Of a stretch of 64,000 nt of DNA, positions 45,051 to 55,615 are shown one piece after another. A program made the position numbers and the translations under genes. Numbering within the stretch: position 1 is the stretch's first letter; each line of letters opens with the position of its first letter. The notes beneath the pieces were generated by a model that worked only from the letters and a program-made list of their open reading frames with translations, was not told where the DNA came from and did no database searches. This stretch comes from Gnetum montanum (lineage: Eukaryota > Streptophyta > Gnetopsida > Gnetales > Gnetaceae), in the NCBI GenBank assembly GCA_015680685.1, contig MNCI01003890.1, positions 69,305-133,304 of the forward strand, written 5' to 3'.

Positions 45051-45908
45051 CTATTTTTGCCATGTGTTGATAGGGCCGTGTAAACGAGGCTACGTAAATG
45101 TAGGTGGACACGTATACAGGGCCTAGTTGATGCAGTTGTGCTGCGAATGTTGACCTACGTTGACCATTAAAGAAAAAGTCCAAAGTTGTGAATTGGACAC
45201 AACATGGGGATGATTTGAGGTCGCAGAGACTAGAGAATAGTATGAGTGAAAGAGGAAAGAATATTATAACTAGAAGAAGAGTCAAAATGAGGAGAATATC
45301 ATAGTATGGAACTTTGCAGATGAGGGATTGTGTGATGGTTAGCATAGAAACAATCAACCAACCATATCAAGGGGATAGGAGATTAACAAATTGAACCAAA
45401 GGATATGCAAATGGGTCCTTCCCATAGCAAGTGGTAGCCTTAGTAGCCATTGCATATCATCAACACAGGAGTCTGTGGGCTCTGTAGTTAATTAATGGTA
45501 ACTACAAGTTAATACCCAAATCCATGAGAAATAGCCGAAGAATTAGAAGTTCTAATAGAGCATGAAAGACATTCAAGACATAGAACTAGTAGTAAGGTGA
45601 ATAATGGGAAGCAAATGATGAAGAGAAGAGAGAGTGAGATGAAATTCCTAATGTTGGTCACATGAAATCCCTTGTGAAGTGTGTAATTAAGTGACCTGAT
45701 AGGATCCATCCTTAGTCCAGACCCAAAACCAACCACGTTCAATGACATCGCATCAACATTCGAAGACTACTCCATCCCCTTGGGGCACAAGAAGGCTCCC
45801 ACAAACAACCACCACTCCAACATGAGTGAGTGAGAGGAAGTGAAAAAGGGGCTAAGTTAGAGGGGACAAAGCAAGTCCCATAACTAGTGCTTATAGCCCA
45901 TTATAGGT

Positions 45909-46146
45909 AGTTTAAGGGGTGTGCTTTGAATTCCCATGTGTTTTTTTTTTCTATGGGAACCACACCATGCAAAGACCCATGCATTTTCGCATGCATTTGG
46001 CCAAGAGGTGTGCTTTATATCCTCATTTGTTTTAGTGATGAGGACCACACCATGCAAAGACCCATGAGTTTTCACATGCATTTGGCCAAGGGGTGTGCTT
46101 TGAATCCTCATTTTTTTTTAGTGATGAGGACCACACCATGCAAGGA
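45909..46146 (-). repeat. Three tandem stem-loop units in the B 3' UTR
   Basis: The unit is about 90 bp, repeated three times. On the plus strand each has an outer pair GGTGTG/CACACC (45918/45961, 46007/46046, 46092/46132) and an inner pair: TTCCCAT/ATGGGAA (45931/45953), TCCTCAT/ATGAGGA (46020/46038), TCCTCAT/ATGAGGA (46105/46124). The loop is T-rich on this strand, A-rich in element sense. Inner arms change together between units. Confidence 0.8.
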
Positions 46147-46597
46147 TAAATTGCCATGTAACTTTCAGTTAGGAGAGGATATGAAGTGGTAAGAAGTCTG
46201 TGAGGACACAAGCTCGTATGCAAGGGAATAGAAAAGTATGAAGAATGTTGCATTCCCCTTGAAGTCACACCCTATTCAAACTGTTGAATCCTTCTCAAGT
46301 CTAGAAACTACGCAAGTCATGAATTAATTAAAGTTTTTTTTAATTGAAAGGGATTGCATGTTTCCAAAATAAGGAAAACCATGGAGTGAGTGGATGGGTG
46401 GATGACGTGGTCTCACTGCCTGTTACATGAAATGAGAGTTCAATGTGACTGTCTAGAACAACAATGCGAAGGTGGGAGCTAGATATAATAGGTGGACCAT
46501 ATCATGCAACCCATCATAAAGAGAAACAACTGCATCAGTACATCCTGTGACAATAAGATGAGTTATTTATAAAAAGTATAAAACAACTAGAAGATAA

Positions 46598-46599
46598 GC

Positions 46600-46630
<31 letters not shown>

Positions 46631-46640
46631 TATACATAGA
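46598..46640 (+). repeat. CATA/TA microsatellite
   Basis: Tandem CATA units lead into (TA)n within the UTR of B. There is no matching repeat at this position in A or C, so it arose after the copies separated. Confidence 0.9.
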
Positions 46641-46984
46641 TAAGTAAATAAAGAAAGAAAAAGTAAGCAAGAGTGGCAAATGTATGAACGATGTTGTAAA
46701 ACAAAAACTTGCAAAAACAACTGAGGAGCTAGTAGAATTGGTTAGCATGAAAGGTGATCTCCCCCACTACTAAGTTGAGAGGAGGAGATCCGAAAAATGG
46801 AATGAGGTTGGTTGTGTAATGAGAGGGTAGTGACATTGGGTTGTTGGAGTTCATGAAAGGGTTTTAATTGTTGCATATTAACTAACTATGTTTCTGTGAG
46901 ATCCACAAGTTTGTGTATAAGCAAGGCCCTGGACAAAAAGGTTTCGGAAATAATATAAGGTCCCTCCCATAGTGTTTGAAACTT

Positions 46985-48303
46985 AGTACATTGTGGTACA
47001 TGTGTGGGGTTCTAGTAGAGTACCTTATCTCCATGTTGAAATGTTACCTTTTGAATTCTAAGATCATGACATTTTTGATTATAGGCCTTGTGTATCTATT
47101 TGATGATAGGGCTACTAGTTAATTCTCATCTAGCACATTCAAGTTGATGAGTTGTTCTCGTTGTGCTAGTGATAAGTCAAGACCCAAGTCACTGGCGGTA
47201 GATAGTATTCAGAGTTCTACCTAAATTGGAAGTTTTGGTAGTTTTCCATACACTAACTCGTAAGGAGAATAGCCTATAGGAAGTTTTCATGTGGAGCGAT
47301 AGGCCTAGAGGGCATCGTTAGGTTTTGTGCTCCAATCCCTCCTATATTTGCTAATGGTCCTAGTTAGGATTTTGGTAATCTCCCTATTGGTGACTTTGGC
47401 TTGCCCGTTGGCTTGGGGGTGATAAGGTGTTGTAAATTTATGTTTGACCCCCAAGTGTTGCATAAGTTTACGAAAGGTAGTGCCTATGAAATGAGTTTTG
47501 TTGTCTGAAATGAGTGCATGTGGCACCTCAAACCTGTTCACGATTTGTTGTTGGACAAACTATGCAATTGTGTTTGAGGAATAGTCAGTGATGGCTGTCA
47601 CCTCTGCCCACTTAGTCAGTGATGATGTACACCTTCCCATTGGACATGGGTGTGATGGGACCCATGAAGTTGATGCCCCAAATATCAAAGGGTTCCAGTG
47701 GTTGGATCCACTGTTGGGGTTCCTCCATTCATGTGGTTATTCCACCATCTCTCTAACATTGTTCACAGGAGCAGGAAAACCATTGCACATCTCTGAAGAG
47801 TGTGGGCCAGTAGTATCCTGCAAGCAGGATCTTAATGGTCATGCGTCTTCTAGCATAGTGGCCCCCACAAGGACCCTCGTGAGCATCTTGGAGGATGCGC
47901 AATGTATTCACATAAGGGACGCACCATTGAACCAAGCTATCTACACACACCTTGTAAAGGTGTTCATTGATTTCCATGAAGTGCTTGGCCTTGTGAAGAA
48001 ACCACAGCTTCTTCCAATGATCCCACTCTTTTGGTAATTCTTGTGTTGAGAGATAGGTGAGGATGTCGTTGAACCAAGTTGATCCTATGGGTGTCTCCTT
48101 AGCGAGTGCTTCAACGAAGAGGAGTTCCTCTGGAAATTGATCAGAGAATGGCTCCTCCTCCTCTATGTTGTCCCATCATAACCAAGATAAATGATTAGCA
48201 AAAAAATTCTCAGTTCCCTTCCTGTCTACCATAGTAAGGTCAAATTCCTGAAGGATTATAAGCCACCATATGATATGGGGACTCATTGTTGGTTTGTTCA
48301 TCA
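46985..48303 (-). pseudogene. pol: Integrase and RNase H end of element B
   Basis: Minus strand, starting at the RNase H end (near 48303-48200). The integrase zinc region has HEGPCGGHYARRRM and CSCEQC (47900-47755), so the H2C2 residues are present. The core has ALISDNKTHF (second Asp, about 47505) and YHPQANGQAKVTNREI (about 47420), where A has GQAEVTNREI, so the catalytic Glu is Lys here. It ends near 47000 with KVLYXNPTHVPQ-like text. Frameshifts separate the parts. Confidence 0.82.
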
Positions 48304-48315
48304 ACAACAGTGCCA
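48304..48315 (-). promoter_or_regulatory. Primer-site remnant of element B fused to RNase H
   Basis: The minus strand reads TGGCACTGTTGT after the LTR, the start of the tRNA-Asp-type site, and then passes directly into codons for the RNase H end (MNKPTMSPH-like). Everything from the rest of the primer site through RT is deleted. Confidence 0.7.
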
Positions 48316-48316
48316 A

Positions 48317-49211
48317 TGATGAGTGGTGGGGTACCCCTACACCCAACCATACGAATCACGGGTGTTCACGCATGACTCGGTTAGATTCTACAGATTGTAA
48401 GCACTTGCATACACCGAACTCTAGCTAGCAAAACCTTATTTAGAATGGTCATTGTCTTCCCAACCTCACTTGTGATATTCTAAAGCGATGGTTAAGTGAG
48501 ATTGAGGCAAATGATTTTTATTAGTTTTTTTTTTATCTTTTAAGGTCTAATTCTTAAATTGTAGGGAATGGAAAGTTGTGTAATTTATAATTGTTCTACT
48601 CTATCGCTTAACTCTCCCTAGCATAAGCAACTGATCCCATCTTCCATGCACATCCTGAGCATACCCTAACCACTATTGGGTTACCAGACATTAAGCATCA
48701 CTGGGTTACCAAGTGTTTGATATATGTTCGAGATGGTCGTGCCTATGGTTCTCATAAAATATGAAAGGACAATAATAGTAAAGTGATAACAATAAAAGCT
48801 TCTAAAATTATTAAAGCATTGAAATATTAAACTATTAAAATGCTTAAGTGATTAAATCCAAATGCTACAAGGAATGCTCAAAAAACTTGTCTTTATTGCT
48901 GGTCACACCAATGGGCTCAGGTACATTAACACTTGAATAAAGAGCCGTACACCTTTCTCACACCTGCTGTGGGCACTTGGAAAATATTCTAACTCTTACA
49001 GGAACAAACTGCAAGAGTTTTGCTACAACTACTCCAAAAGATGTCGTAAATGCAGCGGGTGCGCACATATTTATAGCTAGAGACAGACACTGCATTAACG
49101 AGGTTGCATTAACGCATGGACGGATACGTTGACAAGGTCACGTCACCATGGTCATGTCAATGGGGCTCCATTAACATAGCCCAATCGATGTATCGACTGA
49201 ACACTTCATCA
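48317..49211 (-). repeat. 5' LTR of element B (U3 type iii)
   Basis: This 895-bp partner of 25112-26006 begins TGATGAAGTGTTCAGTCG and ends CCACCACTCATCA on the minus strand. The TATA box is at about 49065-49074. I estimate roughly 93 percent identity to its partner by eye. Most differences are C/T or G/A. Confidence 0.92.
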
Positions 49212-49216
49212 CCATC
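49212..49216 (+). repeat. Target site duplication of element B, right copy
   Basis: CCATC, identical to 25107-25111. Element A's 3' UTR resumes at 49217. Confidence 0.92.
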
Positions 49217-50499
49217 GTTAGTACATTTGATATTTCTTGAATAATTTACACTTTCTTCCATATTCTTTTTTATTTTGTGTGATTTTTTAACTTTTCATTA
49301 ATAAGTGCTAGGTACATTAGTAATGTGTTACTTGATTGTGGTATGTACTATTTTTGTTATTTTATTATTGGTGTTTAGTTTCTAGCTTTGAATATTGTTA
49401 TAAATAATTATGACATGGTTTCTTTTCATGTAACAGGTAGTGAGTCCACAACATCCACCCATCCACACACTCTATGGTTTTCATTGTTTTGGAAACATGT
49501 AGTCCCTTTTTCACTAATAAAATTTTAATAAATTTGTGACTTTGGTAGTTTCTAGAATTGGGAAGGATTCAAAGGTTTAAATAGGGTGTGGCTTCAAAGG
49601 GGTTTGGTATTCTTTGTACTTTTCTGTTTACCTGGATGCATGTGTGTTTCCATGAATTTCTTACCATTCCGTGCCAACTAATAAAAAGATGTTAAATAAG
49701 TCCTTGCATGGTGTGGTTATCATCAGAAAAAAGATGAGGATTCAAAGCACACCCCTTGAATAAAATAAATGCATACATCCTCGCATAATGTGGTTCTCAT
49801 CAAGAAAAAAAAAGATGAGGATTTAAAGCACACCCCTTGGATAAAATAAATGCATGTGTCTTTGCATGGTATGGTTCCCATTTCAAAAAAAATGGGAATT
49901 CAAAGCACACCCCTTAGATAGAATAAATGGGCTACAAGCACTAGTTATGGGACTCGTCTCCTCTAGCTAAGGCCCTTCCTCACTTCCTACTTCTTCTCTA
50001 ATTTGGAACGGTGGCTATTCTATGGGAGCACTCTTATGTCTCAAGGGATCAATTGGTCTTAGAATGGTGATGCAAAGTCACTAAAAGTGGTTGGTTTTGG
50101 TCCAGACTAAAGATGGATCCTATCAGGTTATTTAACCATAGAATCCACAAGGGACTTCATGTGACCATAATTAGGAACTCCATTTCGCTCTCCCTTTCAT
50201 CCATCTATGCTTTTCATGTTCCACCTCATTGCTTGTTTCATGTTTTGGTTCAGTGTCCTAGTTTAATGTGTCAAAATTCTTAGTTAGTTACTTCTGAGTT
50301 TTTGTACTTAACCTTCTATAACCACTAATCATCCATGGAGCCCACAGACTCTTTGGTTTGAAGTTATGTAAGGGCATAAAAGGCATGTGCCTGCTTTGGG
50401 GAGGACCCACTTGCATATCTTTTGGTTGGGTTAGTTAAGTTCTTTATCTTTAGATATTTTTACAGTAAAATTTTTTCTGCTTACCCCATCAATGACATC
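49217..50499 (+). other. 3' UTR of element A, right part
   Basis: This continues the UTR broken at 25111. It shares with C and B the blocks ACAGGTAGTGAGTCCACAAC (49435), GGGTGTGGCTTCAAAGGGG (49583), the stem-loop units, and GGATCCTATCAGGTTATTTA (50114). It is interrupted at 50500 by a solo LTR. No conserved reading frame is present. Confidence 0.82.
49705..49920 (+). repeat. Three stem-loop units in the A 3' UTR
   Basis: Unit 1: GGTGTG (49710) with CACACC (49748), inner TATCATC/GATGAGG. Unit 2: inner GGTTCTCATC/GATGAGGATT (49792-49824). Unit 3: inner GGTTCCCATT/AATGGGAATT (49872-49900). Loops are A-rich. Each is followed by TTCAAAGCACACCCCTT or a close variant. Two units pair CTC with GAG and one pairs CCC with GGG. 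Confidence 0.8.
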
Positions 50500-51373
50500 T
50501 GATGAGTCATGAATTGTTGGCCATGATATCACGTACGTGATATCCTAGGTGATGCGATATCACGTATGCGATATCACAGCCTAGACACAATATCACGTCT
50601 GCGATATCGCAGCCTGTCTTCTCATCTATAAATAAGAGGCAGGAAGATTTGGAAGGGATTCTTTTTGAGTTTTAAGTTTTGTAGTTTTAGCACTAAGGTA
50701 GGGACTTTTTGTCAATTTTTCCTCTCAACCCTTTCTCCCAGTGCATGCCCCCAGTGTGATGATTGTAATTGTACGGCATCCTTATTCAAGTATGATGTAC
50801 TTGGACACGCACATGACCGACAATAAAGATCGAGATTACTTCATCATTGAAACATCCACTTAGCTTAATTATTTAATTGTTATTGTTATTTACTACTTTC
50901 CTAGTTAATATCTCTCTACCCTTATCTCCTAATAACGCTGAATGAGTACGACTTAATCACAAGCATTTAAGTGTGGCTACTTAGTAACCTAGTAGCGTAC
51001 CTAGGCCATGCCCTTGGTAATCCCAGTGGTAGTCATGCACGAGGTCCAAGATGTGTACGGATGATTAAGGAATGGATGCTCATCGCACTTAGGGTAGTTT
51101 CGATTCTCTCACTCACTCTCTCTCTTAGTTTAGTTGATATTATTTCCCATCATACCTAGGAGTAGCATTAGTGTAGGAAGACATCATACACCTCACTCTG
51201 GGCTAAACCATATGTGACAAAGCCAATACTAGTCCAGGTTGGAAGATAGTGAACTATGATCTACGAGTAACTGTCTAGATACCACAACTAGGCCGTCTAC
51301 AGAGTTCGACTGGATCATGCGTGAAACGCTTATATTTGTATGGTTGAGTGTAGGGGTACCTCGCCACTCATCA
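50500..51373 (+). repeat. Probable solo LTR (U3 type i) in element A
   Basis: It starts TGATGAGTCATGAATTG and ends CGCCACTCATCA, 874 bp. The flanking 5-mers are ACATC (50495-50499) and ATATC (51374-51378), matching at four of five bases. Its U3 differs from the A LTRs, and neither a purine tract nor a primer site adjoins it, so it is better read as a solo LTR than as A's own 3' LTR. It has a perfect 20-bp palindrome at 50525-50544 and a TATA box at about 50626. Confidence 0.75.
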
Positions 51374-52010
51374 ATATCCAATTGTACACATCTTCACAAC
51401 AGTTTTTAGTGAATTCTTCTTTTCATTGTTGTGAATTCTTATACTTTCTTCAAATATTTCCTTGTATTGAATTTTTTCAAATTTAATGAATAGCTTAATT
51501 TAATTAACCCTATCTATTAGCCTTCCCGCTAACACTACTCAAAGAAACCAAGCTACCACAATCACAACTTAGCTAAGTGTAACCACTGATAAGACAAGGC
51601 ATTTAATCATTATGTGTTACACATTGCATACTAATTCATGATCTTGTTATGATTGAAGTGGAAAGCATGGACTGAAAGGGAGACTATCTTCACCAAGGAT
51701 GATGCAGCAGTACCACACAATGAGGACCATTCGTAATCAAAGGATCTCTTCTCTCTCTCATTATCTTGCTACCAAGAGGTGTTGGATGTCGATATTCTTT
51801 GGGGTGTTTACTCCTCTTTTCATGAACACCCAATGTTGTAAAAATTGTAATTCCATACACTTGGGCACTCAAAGTCTATATGTTTATTTCATTTGAGTAA
51901 ATTTGTCTTGTTAGTTAATAATTCCATAACTACCTAATATGTTATGTTGTAAAGAACTTGTTCCTCCTCTACTTCACTTGAGGATGAGTTTTCATTCAAT
52001 CGTGCGGGTA
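51374..52010 (+). pseudogene. 3' end of the env-position region of element A
   Basis: The last part (51840-52010) matches the end of the same region in B and in copy 1: CCATACACTTGGGCACTC, then ACTTGAGGATGAGTTTTCATTC and the purine-rich CGTGCGGGTA directly before the LTR. The upstream 450 bp may be decayed coding sequence, but I find no reliable frame. Most of the gene is missing here. Confidence 0.5.
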
Positions 52011-52832
52011 TGATGAATCACTATTTTGTGTTGGCCACGACGTTGGGGCTTGGATCCGACATCAAATATCCAATGTCAGGGTATATTCCCAAAGTCTATA
52101 AATACCACACTTGGGCTGTCATTTCGAGTTATTTTTTTAGAAGTTTTTGATCATTCTTAGTCAGAGTAGCAAAGCTCTTGGAATTTATTTTTCTTATAGT
52201 TAGAATATTTTTTGAGTGCTCGCAGAAAGAGTCTTAAGTGTGTACAGTTCTTTGTTCGAACATTGATATACCTGAGCGTAGCAGTGTGACAAGAATAAAA
52301 AAAACTCTTTTGACAATCCTTGCAGCATTGAGGATAGCTTAACATGTTCTTTATTGCATTTTATTTTGTTTCTCTTTATTTTAATGCATTTCAATTAAGC
52401 AATTTATTTCCAGCAGTTGATGAACACAAGCAGCCACTTTGAGCATTCATACAGTACTTGGTAACCTAGCAATGCTTAATGTTTGGTAGCCCAGCAATGT
52501 TATATGCGTTTAGGAAAGTGTGGTGGTTACTTGTGTTAGGCTAGCTAGGCAATAAAAATTAGTTTCAATATACTCTACCCTTTATTCTTGTTGTAGGTGA
52601 TTACATCCATAAAATATAAAACAACAAAAATTCATATATCTCAAGTACACTTAAACAATACCCTTGAGCCTCACAAGTGTAGTTAGAAAGAAAATGAACA
52701 TTCTTAACATCATTTCACTTCCTAGAGGAATTAGTGTATGAGATAACTATGGGTCCATAGAATTTAACCAGATCGTGCGTAACGCCTTAGTGATTCGTAT
52801 GGTTGGGCATAGGGGTACCTCACTGCCCATCA
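52011..52832 (+). repeat. LTR shared by A and A' (U3 type ii)
   Basis: It starts TGATGAATCACTATTTTG and ends CACTGCCCATCA, 822 bp. It matches 17057-17894 throughout, including TATA box TCTATAAATACCACAC (about 52096). A purine tract lies on its left and a primer site on its right, so it acts as the 3' LTR of A and the 5' LTR of A'. Confidence 0.88.
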
Positions 52833-52833
52833 T

Positions 52834-52851
52834 TGGTGCTGTTTTTAGAGA
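52834..52851 (+). promoter_or_regulatory. Primer binding site of A', decayed
   Basis: TGGTGCTGTTTTTAGAGA sits where the tRNA-Asp site is expected. It keeps 12 of 18 positions of TGGCGCCGTTGCCGGGGA, and most changes are C to T or G to A. Confidence 0.65.
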
Positions 52852-52989
52852 CCTTTTTGTTGTTTTGTGCACTATCTAGAACTCATTGAAAAGTATTTAA
52901 ATCATTGGAATGAACCTAAGAGTCATATCTTATTTTACAATTACTACAAATTCTTAGAGCACACTGTGATTTATATTCGCTAACTAAAA

Positions 52990-54860
52990 ATGTCTTCTTC
53001 TCATAGGAACGCTTCTTCACCCAAGGCCGATAGAGTTAATCCACCAAAGCCTCAATAGCATCGAATTATATATACTCATCTTGATGAGTATGTGCCAAAC
53101 TTTATCTTCATCCTACCCCAGGATGAATAGCTACGGTGGCATGACATGGAGGGCAACATTGTGTTGTCGCCCAATCATGCTACTCCTGCAATGCTCTATC
53201 AAATGCTTGCATGATGTGGTCTTCAAGACCACCATGGGGAATATATTGTGGAAGATGTTGACACTAGGGATTATCATCCCACCAAAGCATAATGTCTATG
53301 GGATTGGCAGCTAGAGCAGTGCTATGAATTTTCGAAGGGAAAAGGACTTAATGATTCTCCATTCCTGTTATACTAACAAGCTAGTGGGGAACCCTTCTTT
53401 GGGGGTTTTCCATTTAATGAAACTTCTCTCTTTGACTTCGGTGATGAATGTCAAAATTAGAATCTACACTCCATAGTTTACAATCCTAATTTTGGTAATA
53501 AGGGATCTAATGACAACGAAGGATTCGGAGGGGAAAGTTAAGACAAGGATGTAGACAAGAAGCACGATTGTGATTGTGGTTGTGATTGTCGAAGAGATGG
53601 TAGTAGGCACCGTGATGATGCTGATTCTCCTTCATCTTCCCTTTCATCATCATCTTCTTCTTCTGGCTTTGATCATGATTATAGAAGGCAAGATCATGAT
53701 GGAGGTAATCAAAATGAATGAAATGAGCGATGGGACCAAAATAACCAAAGGGACCATCAGGATAGACAAGATCAAGGACATAGACATTCAAGAGAGACAC
53801 ATCACCATAAATGAAGGGGTAGTAGAGGGCATCATAGGCACCATGGTCAAGGCCTTGATGAGCCTCTATTTGCTACCTGAAGTATGCTTAACATCATTGA
53901 GGCAATTATAATTCCAACAAGGCATGTAAAAGATAGTTGGATTAAATAGATAGACATGAATAATATTCTTCGATTTGAAGGAGGATATAACTTTGATCCA
54001 CAGAATCATCTTCAAGCTTTCCAAGATGCATGTGCCTTGCAAAACATAGAAAACAAGTGGTAGAAATTGAAGTTGTTCCCAAGGATAGTCATCAAAGAGG
54101 TAGAGAACTAGTATTGGTGCTTAGAGCTGGAATCTATTAGAGGATGGAGCATCATGCCTGAGATGTTCAATGATAAGTATCAAACGTACTCTAGAGTGTC
54201 CAACTTAAGAAAGCAAATTCAAGGGTACAAGGAGCACACAAACCGTTGGATGCCACCATTGGCCGATACTATGCCTTGGCCATGGTTATTCTCAATTAGC
54301 TCAACTTCGCCACATTATAGATGAGCTCCATAATGAAACAAGGAAAACCATTGGTATCTATGCCCAAGGATGATTGTCAGAACTAACTAGCCATTGGGTA
54401 CAAAGATTAATAGAGCATGTTGCCAAAGAGGAGGGTGAACTAAGAAAAAGAGAAACTACAGAGGAGTACAACCGTGATCCTTCCATCCACAAGAGAGAGG
54501 TTCGATTTTGCGATAGTGAGGACGAATCCGTATTTGATGAGGGGCTGCATAAGAAAGCCTTACCACTTCAATAATTCCAATTTGAACTTACAACCAAGGT
54601 TGATTAGTTAAGGGACTCAATGGACAACATATTCCAAGCTATTCTCAAAATTGTTGAGGAGTCCAAAGAATAAAGTAGTGAGCATGGGCATAGGAGGTGC
54701 AAAGAAGTTAAACATGCATATTACAAAGGTAAGGGCAAGATTGCTGCAATATAAGAGGTTGTGGATAGTGAATTAGATGATTATCATGGATGTAACATCT
54801 GTCAGTACAAACATCCTAAGGGATGTTGCCCTATTGTGTCACATCTATAAGAGTTTGGAA
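52990..54860 (+). pseudogene. gag: Gag of A', degenerate
   Basis: ATG at 52990 (MSSSHRNASSPKADR) is followed by YTHLDEYVPNFIFILPQDE-like text, a Lys/Asp/His-rich linker and serine run near 53610-53670, and the capsid core in NNILRFEGGYNFDPQNHLQ (about 53955-54020). SELTSHWVQRLIEHVAKEE is at 54374-54430. The knuckle CNICQYKHPKGCC is complete at 54791-54830. Stops are numerous. Confidence 0.8.
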
Positions 54861-55615
54861 TGTATGCCTCACATCCATGGCTTACACAAAGGCAAACATC
54901 CAGAAGGTTACCTTATCCTCAAAGTAATCTCAGGTAGTTCCACTAGCAACAATGGTATTATCCAAGTGGAGCTCCATCATAGCTATATGAACAGTATCAA
55001 CTATGGCAGCAACCACAATTGTGAATGTTGTTACCGCCAAGACAATAGTACCCTTATTGATAGCTTGATCCATATGGTTATCACGTGTACCAACCCATGT
55101 CTCCATGTGACTCCTCTAGTCACATTTCTAATTTCTAGCCTCACTACCATTCTTTAGATTATTACTAAGCTCATTCACCACATGAAAGAAGGGATATCAC
55201 CTCTTATCCTTATCCTTCTCCTATCCCTACACACACTCCTCCTCTAGTTGCATAGCTACCACTTGCTCCACCAATGCAGGGTGAACTACTTGCTCAACCG
55301 CAATAATGCAATGCTACGAGGGTTGTTAATTTACAATCCAATCATTAATCAGATGGGTGAATGCCCAATCAAAGAAAAGACCATTCTTTCGATTCCTTAG
55401 TTCACCTAAGACTTCACCTACATCGAAGGTTGACAACCCTGCTCCTACCTCTTCCTCCATATCAAATTCCTTTGGGCCTTCTTCAAACTAAAATTTGCCA
55501 AGGATCCATACTGTAATGCTCACTCATATTGTGTCTAATTGAATATGTGTAGGAAACCTTCCCACAAAATTAGTTGATCCTAGAAGTCCTCTAATTTATT
55601 TGTAAATTGATTGGA
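54861..55615 (+). pseudogene. gag: Gag tail of A'
   Basis: This is an Asn/Tyr/Pro-rich stretch between knuckle and protease, aligned in order with 19921-20690 of A. The frame is lost. No further domain is visible. Confidence 0.5.

Larger units (their letters stand above)
45375..46770 (-). other. 3' UTR of element B
   Basis: On the minus strand this aligns in order with the UTR of A (49217-50499) and C (62920-64000). Shared blocks include GGGGGAGATCACCTTTCATG (near 46760), ACAGGCAGTGAGACC (near 46420), AGGGTGTGACTTCAAGGGGA (near 46265), the stem-loop repeats, and CTATCAGGTCACTTAATTAC (near 45695). The short open frames in it are not conserved between copies. Confidence 0.8.
25112..49211 (-). 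mobile_element. Athila-like element B, minus strand, hosting Tat element D
   Basis: It is bounded by two 895-bp LTRs of U3 type iii (25112-26006 and 48317-49211), which differ mainly by transitions, and by a perfect 5-bp duplication. Read on the minus strand: 5' LTR, a primer-site remnant joined directly to RNase H, integrase (to about 47000), 3' UTR with stem-loops, an env-position coiled-coil gene with TATA box, a purine tract, and the 3' LTR. Gag, protease and RT are deleted. Element D (26386-42096) is inserted in the 3' part of the env-position gene. Without D, B is about 8.4 kb. Confidence 0.88.
17057..52832 (+). mobile_element. Athila-like element A (interrupted by B and a solo LTR)
   Basis: The two ends carry LTRs with the same U3 type (ii) at 17057-17894 and 52011-52832. 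Between them are a primer site, gag, protease, RT, RNase H and integrase (to about 24905), then a 3' UTR split by element B (24906-25111 and 49217-50499), a solo LTR, and the 3' end of the env-position gene. Removing B (24.1 kb) and the solo LTR leaves roughly 10.8 kb. RT motifs such as FALCNAPATFQ and FMDYFSTY (FMDDFSTYG in A') are Athila-like. All genes are broken. Confidence 0.8.

Noticed and set aside
46535-46720. Frame with a Tyr/Ile/Cys/Met-rich repeat as a peptide gene
   Set aside because: It is the translation of the CATA/TA microsatellite.
50500-51373. This LTR as the true 3' LTR of element A
   Set aside because: Its U3 is a different type from 17057-17894, no purine tract precedes it, near-identical 5-mers flank it, and the matching LTR with a purine tract is at 52011.
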